Source: Gramella sp. Hel_I_59 (GTDB lineage Bacteria; Bacteroidota; Bacteroidia; Flavobacteriales; Flavobacteriaceae). Taken from it: a DNA stretch of 64,000 nucleotides. Made by a program: the position numbers and the translations under genes. The DNA lies in the NCBI RefSeq assembly GCF_006714895.1, contig NZ_VFME01000001.1:1302001-1366000 (forward strand), read 5' to 3'. The notes beneath the pieces were generated by a model. It was not told the origin of the DNA, did not search any database, and worked only from the letters and a program-made list of their open reading frames with translations. Shown here piece by piece: positions 8,833-17,835 of this stretch (position 1 is the first letter of the stretch; every line of letters starts with the position of its first letter).

Positions 8833-9195
8833 AAAAATGAGATTTTTAGGTTAGAAATGCTCTAATCGGCTGGTATAAAACTAGGCATTATTTCCGGACA
8901 ATTAACAAAGCGTTTGGAAAAAGTTTTCAAACAAAAACAATTAAATAGCTGACTATCAGCTAACTAAATATTTACTAACAATAAAAAGTTGACAAATAAT
9001 GAAAACATTTACTTTACGGTTTGGAAGTTCTATACTATTGAGATTCAGTAGTAGAAATAGGGGATGAGGCTTAAAATTAGGCTGAATTAAATGCTTTTCG
9101 TAGCGTATTCCAGATAAAAAATGAAAAAAAGAGGCCTCACAAATTTGTGAGGCCTTCTTTGAATTAACACCTATGAAAATTCAAAATAAAAATCT
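8833..9195. other. 363-nt gap between nrdJ and the amylase gene
   Basis: This AT-rich gap holds the nrdJ upstream region (8833 to about 9110) and the terminator of the susCDE-amylase operon (9123-9160). I see no ORF with coding character, no riboswitch core and no clear -7/-33 pair for nrdJ. Confidence 0.6.
9123..9160 (-). terminator. terminator of the sus operon
   Basis: A perfect 22-bp palindrome, GGCCTCACAAA/TTTGTGAGGCC (9133-9154), is preceded on the plus strand by an A-run, giving a U-run on the minus-strand transcript. It lies 36 nt beyond the amylase stop. Confidence 0.9.
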
Positions 9196-10650
9196 TTATT
9201 CTGTAATAGACCAAATCGAATATCCATTTGCAGGAGCCTCGATGGTCACCGCTCCATTTTCATCGGAGGTAGGGAAATATGTTGAATTCGAACTATAATC
9301 CTGTAGCGTAACATTACTCCAGTTCGAACTTACTGTTCTTCTTTTTGTACCATTATTGATGCTAATATAAAGAATTAATCCAGGATTAGTACCTGATCCA
9401 TTTCTTTTCATCACATATTCATCCTGGTCTGCATAAAGTAACTCCGTGTCACCAGTAGCAAGACTGTTATGAATCAAAATTAGCGTCTTTAATTCATCTT
9501 TAAATTCTTCATTCTCATAATCTGAATAGAAGATCGTAGGATAGCCTGGGTGAGTTAAGATATATGCATAAGCCTTCATTTTATTGGAGCTCATGATATA
9601 ATTATCCTCGTTAGAATCTTTTTCAGTATCATGATTCGCTGTGAAGGTTACTGCATCTTCAGGATTTGTTTTCCAAAGCATATCACTTTCTAGAATGCTA
9701 AGGTTTTCAAATCTGTCCAGACTTTCTTCGAGTTTATAAAAAGTAGAGAAATCAAATGCAGGTGATCCTGAAGCTTCGATCCAGTCACGAAGTACGTCTG
9801 GATTTCCGTCGAAATTTTCTCCTACAGAGAATCCTCCAACAGCCTCATTCCATTCTTTTACTACCCATGGTTCGAAACCTTTTACATAATCAAAACGCCA
9901 GCCATCAAATCCCATTACGTTCTTGTAATATTTAGCTACTGAATTCTCATCCTTCCATAACCAGTCCTGAACTCTTTCTCTATGGTGGTCAAGGTTGGTC
10001 TCTTCATAAAAAAGACTTCCCGGATCATACTGGCTTACACTATTTGGATAAAAATCCTCGTAAGTTCTATTGAACATCCCTGAAGCATTTCCATTCGCTT
10101 CATCAAATAAAGTATAAGTATCGTAATCCCGGTAAGGATTGTATTGCAAACCTCCACCAGAATTATGATTCAGTACAATATCTGCGATCACTTCTATATC
10201 ATTGCTATGAGCTGTAGCGATTAGATTTTCAAGTTCGGTTCTTGAACCAAATCTTGTTTCCACGGTTCCATGCTGATCATAATCACCAAAATCAAAATAA
10301 TCTGATACATCGTAACCCATAGAATAACCACCAGACTGTCCTTTAGCGGGAGATGGTATCCAGATTCTATCTACACCAGCTGCAGACCATTCCGGTACTT
10401 TTTCGGAAAGATTGTCCCACCAGGCAAATCTTGGTTCAACATCCCAGTAGAATGCCTGCATCATAACCCGGTTGCCATTGTCCAAAGATGCCAGGTCCAA
10501 AGCCTGAGGTTCAGATGTAGCAGGGGTTTCCGGAGTACCAGTGATATCATCTGTCTCATCCACGATGTCATCTGAATCATCACCGGAGCACGACCCCATA
10601 AAGAGTGCACCACCAAGCAGCAGACTGCATAAAAATTTATTAGTATTCAT
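9196..10650 (-). CDS. surface alpha-amylase lipoprotein, GH13 of the archaeal (GH13_7-like) type
   Basis: This 484-residue protein has a lipoprotein signal (lipobox Cys at residue 21, followed by an acidic stretch typical of surface export). GH13 regions are IADIVLNHN (about 156-163), GWRFDYVKG (nucleophile D254), SVGENFDG (acid/base E278) and TANHDTE (D341). The stretch from VMMQAFYWDVEP through PAKGQSGGYSMGYDVSDYFD closely resembles Thermococcales extracellular amylases as I remember them, rather than Bacteroides SusG. It takes the SusG position in the locus, hydrolysing starch at the cell surface. An internal terminator-like hairpin separates it from susE. Confidence 0.9.
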   Translation of the reverse strand: MNTNKFLCSLLLGGALFMGSCSGDDSDDIVDETDDITGTPETPATSEPQALDLASLDNGNRVMMQAFYWDVEPRFAWWDNLSEKVPEWSAAGVDRIWIPSPAKGQSGGYSMGYDVSDYFDFGDYDQHGTVETRFGSRTELENLIATAHSNDIEVIADIVLNHNSGGGLQYNPYRDYDTYTLFDEANGNASGMFNRTYEDFYPNSVSQYDPGSLFYEETNLDHHRERVQDWLWKDENSVAKYYKNVMGFDGWRFDYVKGFEPWVVKEWNEAVGGFSVGENFDGNPDVLRDWIEASGSPAFDFSTFYKLEESLDRFENLSILESDMLWKTNPEDAVTFTANHDTEKDSNEDNYIMSSNKMKAYAYILTHPGYPTIFYSDYENEEFKDELKTLILIHNSLATGDTELLYADQDEYVMKRNGSGTNPGLILYISINNGTKRRTVSSNWSNVTLQDYSSNSTYFPTSDENGAVTIEAPANGYSIWSITE

Positions 10651-10668
10651 AATTAGTTCAGTTTAAAG

Positions 10669-10697
10669 AAAAAAAAGGGGCTAATTAAATTAGCCCC
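10669..10697 (-). terminator. intra-operon terminator or processing hairpin between susE and the amylase
   Basis: GGGGCTAATT (10677-10686) and AATTAGCCCC (10688-10697) form a nearly perfect palindrome. It is followed on the minus-strand transcript by a run of eight U. Because it lies inside the operon it should reduce or uncouple amylase expression relative to susCDE. Confidence 0.75.
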
Positions 10698-10714
10698 GAT
10701 ATAAAATAGTATGA

Positions 10715-11872
10715 TTATTCTCCTGCAGGAATAAGAATATATCTTGCAGTTAGGTCATTAAACCAGATATCATAAACTCCTGCAGTAACAGGGATATTTG
10801 GATCATTTGCATTAGCACCCTGACCGCTGATTGGTGTACTTGCACCCCAGCTTACATCCCATGCGTTGTTTGCTCTGAACTTAAGTTCACCGTCAAACAA
10901 TTCCACATCGTTCATGTACCAGATGTGAGAATCGAAATCTGACTGGGTCATATCCATATCATCATTCCAACCTTCATCTGTACCTGTAGTAGCAGTACCA
11001 ATAATTCCTACCATATCGTACATCGTTGCTGCGGAAACATCCATAGCTTCGAAAGTATAGGTCATATCTTCAGTGTTCAATGAAAGTGTGTAGTATGCGT
11101 CATCTTCTACTGAAATTGCTGCTGGATCATCACTATCACCTGCATTTACTCCTAAAGTTCCATCTGTACCACCCCATTGCGGTTGCCATGCTCCTAGAGT
11201 TTCAAGTAATTTGAAACCTTCTACACCATCACCACCAGCAAATCTACCTGAGAAGTTGAACATGTTATCATTTTCAGGATTTCTGAAAAGTGGCATGTTG
11301 TTGTTGTCATTAGACCAACCAGCGGCAGTCGCGTCACCTACTAAGAATAGATTCATCTTTGAAGGATTCTCTTCCTCTTCAATAATAGCTTCAGGAAGTA
11401 CAACTCTTAAAGACATCACTTCGGAAGTAGCGTTCAGGCCGTTACTTCCGTCAGTTCCTGCATAAGCACGAACTCTGAAGTAGATATCTCCTGCATTTGG
11501 CATTTCGGTTTCAGGGTCGTTATCCAAACCTGCTTCCGTAGCCAAAGACATTAACTGGCTAACTGTAACTCCAAGATTGTTTTCTCCTGTAGTTCCAATA
11601 ATATTGAAAGAAGAGAAATCCGCATCAGATGAACCCTGGAGTTCATAAGTAACAGTGGTTGGAGCATCAAAATCAACTTCACTCCATACAAATCGCTCAG
11701 CGATATTATTTGCAGTTTCTGAAGTTAGAGTGTAGGACTCTGCAGTTGCACTCATAAACATGATCCCATCGGCATCAGGTTGAGCTGTAAAAACCACATC
11801 ATCATCATGTTCACAGGATGTAAATCCTACGAATGCGATCATTATTAATAAGAAAATTGAAAACTTTTTCAT
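10715..11872 (-). CDS. susE: SusE/SusF-family outer-membrane starch-binding lipoprotein
   Basis: This 385-residue protein has a lipoprotein signal with Cys20 (GFTSCEHDDD). The N-terminal region (about 25-155) resembles the SusE Ig-like domain. Two starch-binding-like repeats follow, marked by MNLFLVGDATAAGWSNDN with PLF and by MVGIIGTATTGTDEGWNDD with FRANNAWDVSWG. Such proteins hold starch at the surface for the SusCD complex. It lies 18 nt downstream of susD in the same operon. Confidence 0.88.
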   Translation of the reverse strand: MKKFSIFLLIMIAFVGFTSCEHDDDVVFTAQPDADGIMFMSATAESYTLTSETANNIAERFVWSEVDFDAPTTVTYELQGSSDADFSSFNIIGTTGENNLGVTVSQLMSLATEAGLDNDPETEMPNAGDIYFRVRAYAGTDGSNGLNATSEVMSLRVVLPEAIIEEEENPSKMNLFLVGDATAAGWSNDNNNMPLFRNPENDNMFNFSGRFAGGDGVEGFKLLETLGAWQPQWGGTDGTLGVNAGDSDDPAAISVEDDAYYTLSLNTEDMTYTFEAMDVSAATMYDMVGIIGTATTGTDEGWNDDMDMTQSDFDSHIWYMNDVELFDGELKFRANNAWDVSWGASTPISGQGANANDPNIPVTAGVYDIWFNDLTARYILIPAGE

Positions 11873-11890
11873 TGTTGTAATAGTATTTTG

Positions 11891-13501
11891 TTAGTATCCT
11901 GGATTTTGTGTCAAATTCGTGTTCACTCCTAGATCTGAAGCTGGTATTGGCATCAGGTCTCTGAAAGATTGTGTAGTAGTTCCCTGTGGAACGCCACCTT
12001 TAAATGGCCATACGCCACCATCAGAAAATTGTCCAAATCTTATAAGATCTGTTCTTCTGTGAGCTTCCCAGTAAAGTTCTCTAGCTCTTTCTTCCAATAG
12101 AAAGTTTAGTGTTAGATCTGAAGATGAGATATTGTTGCTATCATCGTTAAAAGCTCTTTCTCTCAACTCATTGATGTAATCTACAGCAGTAGATTCACTT
12201 CCACCACCACCTCTAACTACGGCTTCAGCATACATAAGGTAAGCATCAGCAAGACGGAACATTGGGAAATCTGTATCTGGAAAATCTCCTGTTGGATCTG
12301 ATCCTGCGTTTCCATTTACATCTACGTTCTTGTATTTTGCGACAGCATAACCATCAGTGAAATTTGAGATATTATTGATCTCTTTAGACTGACCGTCTGT
12401 ATAGAAAATAGCTCTTTCATCAGCTACTGTTTCAATATCATCGTCCTCATTTTCAAGGAAATCATTGATAAGAGCAGAAGTGGTTCTTAGACCGGCCCAT
12501 CCACCATTAATTCCGAAGTTATCTGGATCCATAGATCCTCCCACTGCGGCATGAATGATAAAGGTCATTCCACCATATGCCTGAGTATTGATCCCATCAA
12601 AAGTAATCGGGAAAATGATCTCGCTCTGGGCTCCGTTCATGTTATTATCTGCAAGGAACAATTTCTGGTAGTCATCAACTAAAGAAAATCCTGAGTTGAT
12701 CACCTTTTCAGTATAAGTGATCACATCTGAAGATCTATCAGATCCAGTATACTTCTCTGAATTCTGGTAAAGTTTTGCAAGTAACATCCAGGCTGCTGCT
12801 TGATCTGCACGTCCATATTCATTAGCACCGGCAGCGGTTAATTCACTCTCGATTGCTAGAAGTTCACTTTCAATATAAGTGAAAAGCTCTGCTGAATTGG
12901 TTTGCTCCGGAAGGAATGCTCCAACAGGATCCTGCTCTGTAACGAAAGGAGGATTACCGTAAAGGTCAAGTGCATGCCAGTAGCTTAATGCTCTCAGGAA
13001 TCTTGCTTCTGCACGATATACCTGGATATCTGCCTGTGTTGCAGCGTCCACACCACGACCTTCGATTACTGAAGTTTCAGTTTGTCTAAGGAATTCGTTA
13101 GACTGTGCGATCTGGTACATAATTCTGGAATACATCGTACGAATAAATTCGTTTCCTGATGTCCAGTTCTGGTTATGTAGATCTTTGATCGTTCCATCAT
13201 TCCATCCAATTACCGCTTCATCTGTAGTAAGCTCCTGCACCATCCAGTACAATCGCATGTACTGTGAGAATCCTTCATCCAACCCAGAAAGATCGGCATC
13301 ACCGGCAGGACCATCCTGACCACTAATTGCAAAACCTGCATATAGCTTAGCCAAAAACTGTTTGTAAGCTGCGGGATCTTCAAAAGCTGAAGCCGCAGTT
13401 TCCCGGTTATCTTCAGGAGTAAGTTCCAGATCACTTTCGCATGACCATAGAACCGCCATTCCGAAGAGAATAAGGAAAGTAGATTTTAATTTATTAAACA
13501 T
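11891..13501 (-). CDS. susD: SusD/RagB-family starch-binding lipoprotein
   Basis: I choose the ATG at 13501 (536 residues) over the one at 13528, because MFNKLKSTFLILFGMAVLWSC gives a standard lipoprotein signal with Cys21. The longer start only adds nine residues that overlap the susC stop. The body is a TPR-containing SusD fold with the familiar FLRALSYWHALDLYGNPPFV and ARELYWEAHRRTDLIRFGQF segments. It is the glycan-binding lid on the SusC transporter. It is coupled to susC upstream and susE downstream. Confidence 0.93.
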   Translation of the reverse strand: MFNKLKSTFLILFGMAVLWSCESDLELTPEDNRETAASAFEDPAAYKQFLAKLYAGFAISGQDGPAGDADLSGLDEGFSQYMRLYWMVQELTTDEAVIGWNDGTIKDLHNQNWTSGNEFIRTMYSRIMYQIAQSNEFLRQTETSVIEGRGVDAATQADIQVYRAEARFLRALSYWHALDLYGNPPFVTEQDPVGAFLPEQTNSAELFTYIESELLAIESELTAAGANEYGRADQAAAWMLLAKLYQNSEKYTGSDRSSDVITYTEKVINSGFSLVDDYQKLFLADNNMNGAQSEIIFPITFDGINTQAYGGMTFIIHAAVGGSMDPDNFGINGGWAGLRTTSALINDFLENEDDDIETVADERAIFYTDGQSKEINNISNFTDGYAVAKYKNVDVNGNAGSDPTGDFPDTDFPMFRLADAYLMYAEAVVRGGGGSESTAVDYINELRERAFNDDSNNISSSDLTLNFLLEERARELYWEAHRRTDLIRFGQFSDGGVWPFKGGVPQGTTTQSFRDLMPIPASDLGVNTNLTQNPGY

Positions 13502-13527
13502 AGTTCTAGTAATTTTTCTATTATTCA

Positions 13528-16455
13528 TTAAAAAGCAAAATTCAGTCCAAGTACGAATCTTCTTGATCTTGGGTAGAAGTTATTATCAATTCCACCAAAA
13601 ACTTCAGGATCAAGCCCGTCGTAATCTGTGATCGTAAGTACATTTGTCGCCGTTAAAGAAGCTCTGAAATCAACTTTTTCTCCCGGGATTGTGTATCCAA
13701 TGCTTACGTTATCAAGTTTTACGAAATCTGCTGCCTGCAGGTAGTAATCTGAGAAGAACTGACTGTTTACAAAACCTGATTCCAATACATTCGAATTGAA
13801 GTTCGAGTAGTAATTTTCAGGAGTGTTTGTTCCAGCTTCTACGAAACCATTTGCAGATTGCGTGTTGTTATAAATATAGTTTCCAAAACTTCCTCTAAAA
13901 GTAAAGCTGAAGTCAAAGTCTTTATAATTCATGGTGTTAGTTAGACCCATATAATAATCTGGAGTCGCCTTTTTGTACGGCTGCTTATCTGCTTCTGTGA
14001 TCTGGTTGTCACCATTCACATCTACATAAGCACCTTCAATAGGCTGACCGGCATCATTATAAACCTGTCTGAAAACAAAGAAAGTAGATGGGTCATAACC
14101 TTCTTTCCAAAGTTGGATATTGTTCCCAGTACCACCACTAATTCCTCCCTGTGGGATAAAGAAGTTAGCATCATCACCTAAAGAAAGTTCTGTGATCTCT
14201 AATTCCTGGAAGGAAATGTTATAACCTAAAGTCCAGTTAAAATCTTCAGACCTGGCAATATCACCACTTATTCCAATCTCGATACCTTTACTCACAGTCG
14301 TACCAACATTCGTTAATAATTGATCTGAAAGGTTAGCACCTGCTGGTACCGGTACGGTTGCAATAAGATCTTCAGTCTCCCTGTAATATGCGTCTACAGA
14401 ACCACTCAACCTATTATCAAATAAACCAAAGTCAATACCTGCGTTATAGTTGATAAGGCTTTCCCACTTAAGGTCCTCATCATACTCTTCAGGTCTTATG
14501 GTACTTACGAATTCATTTCCAAACTGGTAACTGGCACCACCCTGACTAGGTGTGTATAGACCTAAATATCCATAATTTCTATCGATCTCATAGTTTCCAG
14601 TTTCACCGTAACCACCACGAAGTTTTAATTCATTAAGCACTCTTGAACCTTCAAGAAATTCTTCATTGTGAATTTTCCAACCAATAGAGGCTGCAGGGAA
14701 ATATCCCCAACGATTGTCTGGAGAAACTCTTGAAGAACCATCGGCACGAATACTACCAGAGATCAGGTATCTGTTATTAATGTCAAAACTAGCTCTCGCG
14801 AAGTAAGACTCTAAAGAGTTCCTGTTAATATCTCTTGGAAGTGCTCTAATTTGATCCTGCTCAGTTCCAAAAACATTACTTGTAGAATAAAACTCCTGGT
14901 AAGAATGACCTGCTGTTACATCCACATCTGTTTCAAAGAAACCAAGTTCAGTCTTATAGTTCAAATAAGTATCAAGAAGAAGGTTACGGTTTATATTACT
15001 ATAATCTTCGAATTGATCGATGTTAGAAGTGTTCGACGCTGCAAATACCGGAGTGAATTTATCACCATCAGCTTCAGCGTAATCAAAACCAGCACTTACA
15101 ACTGCTTTAAGACCCGTTAAGAAAGGAACTTTATATTCAGCATTAAGGTTCGTAATAGAACGTCTGGTTTGGTTTCTGTCTGTATTTTGCTCCAGAAGAG
15201 CGATCGGGTTTCTGGTCGCAAGATTTTGTTGCGTGATCTCACCTCCTGAAAGTCTGTTGAATTCAAAGAATCCGCCAAATGGAAGGGTGTCATCATAAAT
15301 AGGTTGTGTAGGATCGAATGCTACTGCAGATCCAATGGCACCACCATTTGAGAACTTGTTCTTATCCAGAGAGTTCTTGGAAGTAAGAGTCAGTTTTAAT
15401 GAATTGTCAAAAAGGTCCTGGTTCAAAGAGATATTAAAAGCATTACGCTCGTAATAATCTTTTCTGATAACTCCGGTTTCAGCAGTATGGTTAAAGTTCA
15501 AACGATAGTAGAAATTCCCGATACCCTGTGTAGCTGTAAAGTTATGAATAGCTCCAACTGAAGTTTCGTAGATCTCATCCTGCCAGTCTGTATTTGCATT
15601 TCCTAATAATGAAGGATCTGTACCCGGAGTATTATTGATCAGGTTTCTAAATTCATCTGCATTTAAAACGTCTACTTTATCTATGACATTTCCAATGGAA
15701 GTTTTTAGATCATACGTAAACTGAAATGGAGAATCCTTTTTACCTTTTTTCGTGGTAATAAGAATTACCCCGTTCGAAGCTCTGGAACCATAAATAGAAG
15801 TTGCCGCAGCATCTTTTAATATAGTGAAATCTTCGATCTCATTTGGGTTAATAGAGTTAAGCGCGTTTCTTGAACCGGCAACTCCACGTTGATCTAATGG
15901 TACACCATCTACTACGATCAAAGGATCGTTAGAAGCCGATAGTGAAGAACCACCACGTATTCTAATTGTTCCTCCCTGTCCTGGAGCTCCACCACCCGGG
16001 GTGATCTGTACTCCGGCAGATTTACCGGCGATCAGCTGTTCCGGGGCAACAACGGCACCCTGGTTAAAAGTTTCCGAAGAAATCTTCTCAACGGCTCCGG
16101 TCGCATCCTGCTCAGAGGTTGCTCCATAACCAATAAGAACGACTTCGTCCAGCGTAGCAGAGTCCTCATCAAGAGTGATGTCTATAGTAGACTGACCCTC
16201 GAAAGGAATTTGTTGTGTTACGAATCCTAAAAAGGAGAAAACAAGTATATCTTCATTAGATACATTAGATATGGTATAATTACCATCAAAATCGGTCGTT
16301 GTACCATTGCTGGTACCCTGAACGATTACGTTCACACCTGGAACCGGAAGGCCTGTGGCAGTCTCTGTCACATTTCCGCTAACGGTGTTTTGTGCAAAAA
16401 AGCTCATTGGTAGCATGAACAGCAAAAACAATGTGCTTTTAATTAAAGTCCTCAT
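13528..16455 (-). CDS. susC: SusC/RagA-family TonB-dependent outer-membrane transporter
   Basis: This is a 975-residue protein with a signal peptide (1-22). An N-terminal carboxypeptidase-regulatory-like domain follows (VSGNVTETATGLPVPGVNV, to about 100), then a TonB box/plug (LDEVVLIGYG, IRIRGGSSLSASNDPLIVVDG) and a 22-strand barrel ending in the aromatic C-terminus FVLGLNFAF. It imports malto-oligosaccharides with SusD. It is the first gene of the minus-strand operon, divergent from the LacI gene, with a perfect palindromic operator upstream. Confidence 0.95.
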   Translation of the reverse strand: MRTLIKSTLFLLFMLPMSFFAQNTVSGNVTETATGLPVPGVNVIVQGTSNGTTTDFDGNYTISNVSNEDILVFSFLGFVTQQIPFEGQSTIDITLDEDSATLDEVVLIGYGATSEQDATGAVEKISSETFNQGAVVAPEQLIAGKSAGVQITPGGGAPGQGGTIRIRGGSSLSASNDPLIVVDGVPLDQRGVAGSRNALNSINPNEIEDFTILKDAAATSIYGSRASNGVILITTKKGKKDSPFQFTYDLKTSIGNVIDKVDVLNADEFRNLINNTPGTDPSLLGNANTDWQDEIYETSVGAIHNFTATQGIGNFYYRLNFNHTAETGVIRKDYYERNAFNISLNQDLFDNSLKLTLTSKNSLDKNKFSNGGAIGSAVAFDPTQPIYDDTLPFGGFFEFNRLSGGEITQQNLATRNPIALLEQNTDRNQTRRSITNLNAEYKVPFLTGLKAVVSAGFDYAEADGDKFTPVFAASNTSNIDQFEDYSNINRNLLLDTYLNYKTELGFFETDVDVTAGHSYQEFYSTSNVFGTEQDQIRALPRDINRNSLESYFARASFDINNRYLISGSIRADGSSRVSPDNRWGYFPAASIGWKIHNEEFLEGSRVLNELKLRGGYGETGNYEIDRNYGYLGLYTPSQGGASYQFGNEFVSTIRPEEYDEDLKWESLINYNAGIDFGLFDNRLSGSVDAYYRETEDLIATVPVPAGANLSDQLLTNVGTTVSKGIEIGISGDIARSEDFNWTLGYNISFQELEITELSLGDDANFFIPQGGISGGTGNNIQLWKEGYDPSTFFVFRQVYNDAGQPIEGAYVDVNGDNQITEADKQPYKKATPDYYMGLTNTMNYKDFDFSFTFRGSFGNYIYNNTQSANGFVEAGTNTPENYYSNFNSNVLESGFVNSQFFSDYYLQAADFVKLDNVSIGYTIPGEKVDFRASLTATNVLTITDYDGLDPEVFGGIDNNFYPRSRRFVLGLNFAF

Positions 16456-16563
16456 AAATTTTTTATTGATTTTTGATAAAAATTAACCTTATACTTTTAC
16501 TTCCTGAGGTTAAATGTATGTAAATTCAAACCCAATATTTGGCGAAACCTTACTATAACTGGA

Positions 16564-16579
16564 ACGAAAACGTTTTCGT
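16564..16579. promoter_or_regulatory. LacI-family operator in the susC/lacI divergent gap
   Basis: ACGAAAACGTTTTCGT is a perfect 16-bp palindrome with the central CG typical of LacI/GalR operators. It lies between divergent susC and the LacI regulator gene. A 13-nt version, CCGAAAACGTTTT, occurs at 25670-25682 upstream of pfkA. Confidence 0.75.
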
Positions 16580-16623
16580 GTTGAAAACTTTTTCTTCTTA
16601 AGAGATTCACAATCAAATAATGC

Positions 16624-16631
16624 TAATTTTG
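16624..16631 (+). promoter_or_regulatory. -7 box of the LacI regulator gene
   Basis: TAATTTTG matches TAnnTTTG exactly and lies 46 nt before the regulator ATG. The operator at 16564-16579 lies about 45 nt further upstream. No convincing -33 element was seen. Confidence 0.5.
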
Positions 16632-16677
16632 CGAGATCTAAAATATATCTTGCCTAAATCACGAATATCCGAAAAGA

Positions 16678-17706
16678 ATGAAGCCGAAATTAACCCTGAA
16701 GAAAATTGCGAAAGAGCTTGATGTATCTATCTCCACCGTTTCAAAAGCACTTCGAGACAGCTCAGAGATTGGTGAAGAAACACGTGCCAAGATCAAGGCT
16801 TTTGCTAAACACTACAATTATAAGCCTAATAACATTGCTTTAAGTCTCAAGAATCGGAAAACCAAGACAATAGGGATTATTATTCCCGAAATTGTACATC
16901 ATTTCTTTACGACAGTTATTAGTGGAGTGGAAAAAGTAGCCAACGAAATGGGATATAACGTTTTGGTATGCCTTTCAGATAATTCATTCGATAAAGAGGT
17001 TCTGAATATGGAAATGCTGGCGAATGGTAGTACTGATGGATTTATTCTATCACTTGCCAAAGAAACCATGCAAAAAGGAGATTATCATCACCTTGCGGAA
17101 GTAATCAACCAGGGAATGCCCTGTGTGCTATTTGACCGTGTTGCTGAGGATATTTCCTGTGATAAAGTGATCATTGATGATGTTACCGGAGGAAAAAAAG
17201 CTGTTCAACACCTTATAGATATAGGCTGCAGGAAGATCGCTCTTATTTCTACCGTGGATTATGTAAGTGTGGGTAAACTACGTACGCATGGTTATAAGCA
17301 GGCTTTAGCTGAAAATGGTATAAGTATAAATGAAGATCTTATTCTGAAGATCGAGGAAATGGAGGACAGTGAAAAGGAAATTGAAGCCTTTCTGAAGGAA
17401 CGCGATGTGGATGGAGTTTTCGCTGTAAATGAACATTTTGCCATTTCTGCTGTTAAATCCATTCAGGATCAGGGGAAAAAGGTGCCAGATGATGTATCTG
17501 TAATTGGTTTTACAGATGGCGAATTATCAAAAAGATTTATTCCGAGTTTGACGACGGTAAGTCAGCATGGGATGAGAATGGGCGAGGAGTCTGCCCGTCT
17601 TTTGATAGAGAAACTTGAGCGCACACCTAGCGAAGATGACTATTACAAGACTATTATTGTAGAGACCGGTCTGGTGGTAAGAGATTCAACAAAATCGAGG
17701 AAATAG
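16678..17706 (+). CDS. LacI-family transcriptional regulator of maltodextrin use (MalR-like)
   Basis: This is a 342-residue LacI/GalR protein. The N-terminal HTH is LTLKKIAKELDVSISTVSKALRDS with hinge helix KPNNIALSLKNRKTKTIG, and a periplasmic-binding-protein-like effector domain follows (about 60-340). It is divergent from susC and upstream of the maltose-use genes, so a maltose or maltodextrin effector is likely. The palindrome at 16564-16579 is the probable operator. A copy before pfkA suggests that it also adjusts glycolysis. Confidence 0.9.
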   Translation: MKPKLTLKKIAKELDVSISTVSKALRDSSEIGEETRAKIKAFAKHYNYKPNNIALSLKNRKTKTIGIIIPEIVHHFFTTVISGVEKVANEMGYNVLVCLSDNSFDKEVLNMEMLANGSTDGFILSLAKETMQKGDYHHLAEVINQGMPCVLFDRVAEDISCDKVIIDDVTGGKKAVQHLIDIGCRKIALISTVDYVSVGKLRTHGYKQALAENGISINEDLILKIEEMEDSEKEIEAFLKERDVDGVFAVNEHFAISAVKSIQDQGKKVPDDVSVIGFTDGELSKRFIPSLTTVSQHGMRMGEESARLLIEKLERTPSEDDYYKTIIVETGLVVRDSTKSRK

Positions 17707-17728
17707 CTATTGCGTTTTAAAAAAACTA

Positions 17729-17736
17729 TATATTTG
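17729..17736 (+). promoter_or_regulatory. promoter (-7 box) of the maltose-use operon
   Basis: TATATTTG matches TAnnTTTG exactly. A TTG at 17710-17712 lies 16 nt upstream and could be the -33 element. The predicted transcript has a 5' UTR of about 90 nt before the transporter ATG at 17836. Confidence 0.5.
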
Positions 17737-17835
17737 CCGTAGTTGAAATTTTATCAGAACTTATATTTTTACTTCCTATCTTTTATAAGTTTTGATAAGT
17801 CTTAGTGCTTATCGTAGAACAATCAAAATCACGAT

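Noticed and set aside
8833..9110. Cobalamin riboswitch upstream of nrdJ
   Set aside because: No B12-box core or surrounding structure was recognised by eye.
13502..13528. Longer susD start at 13528
   Set aside because: It adds a charged nine-residue tail before a standard lipoprotein signal and overlaps the susC stop.
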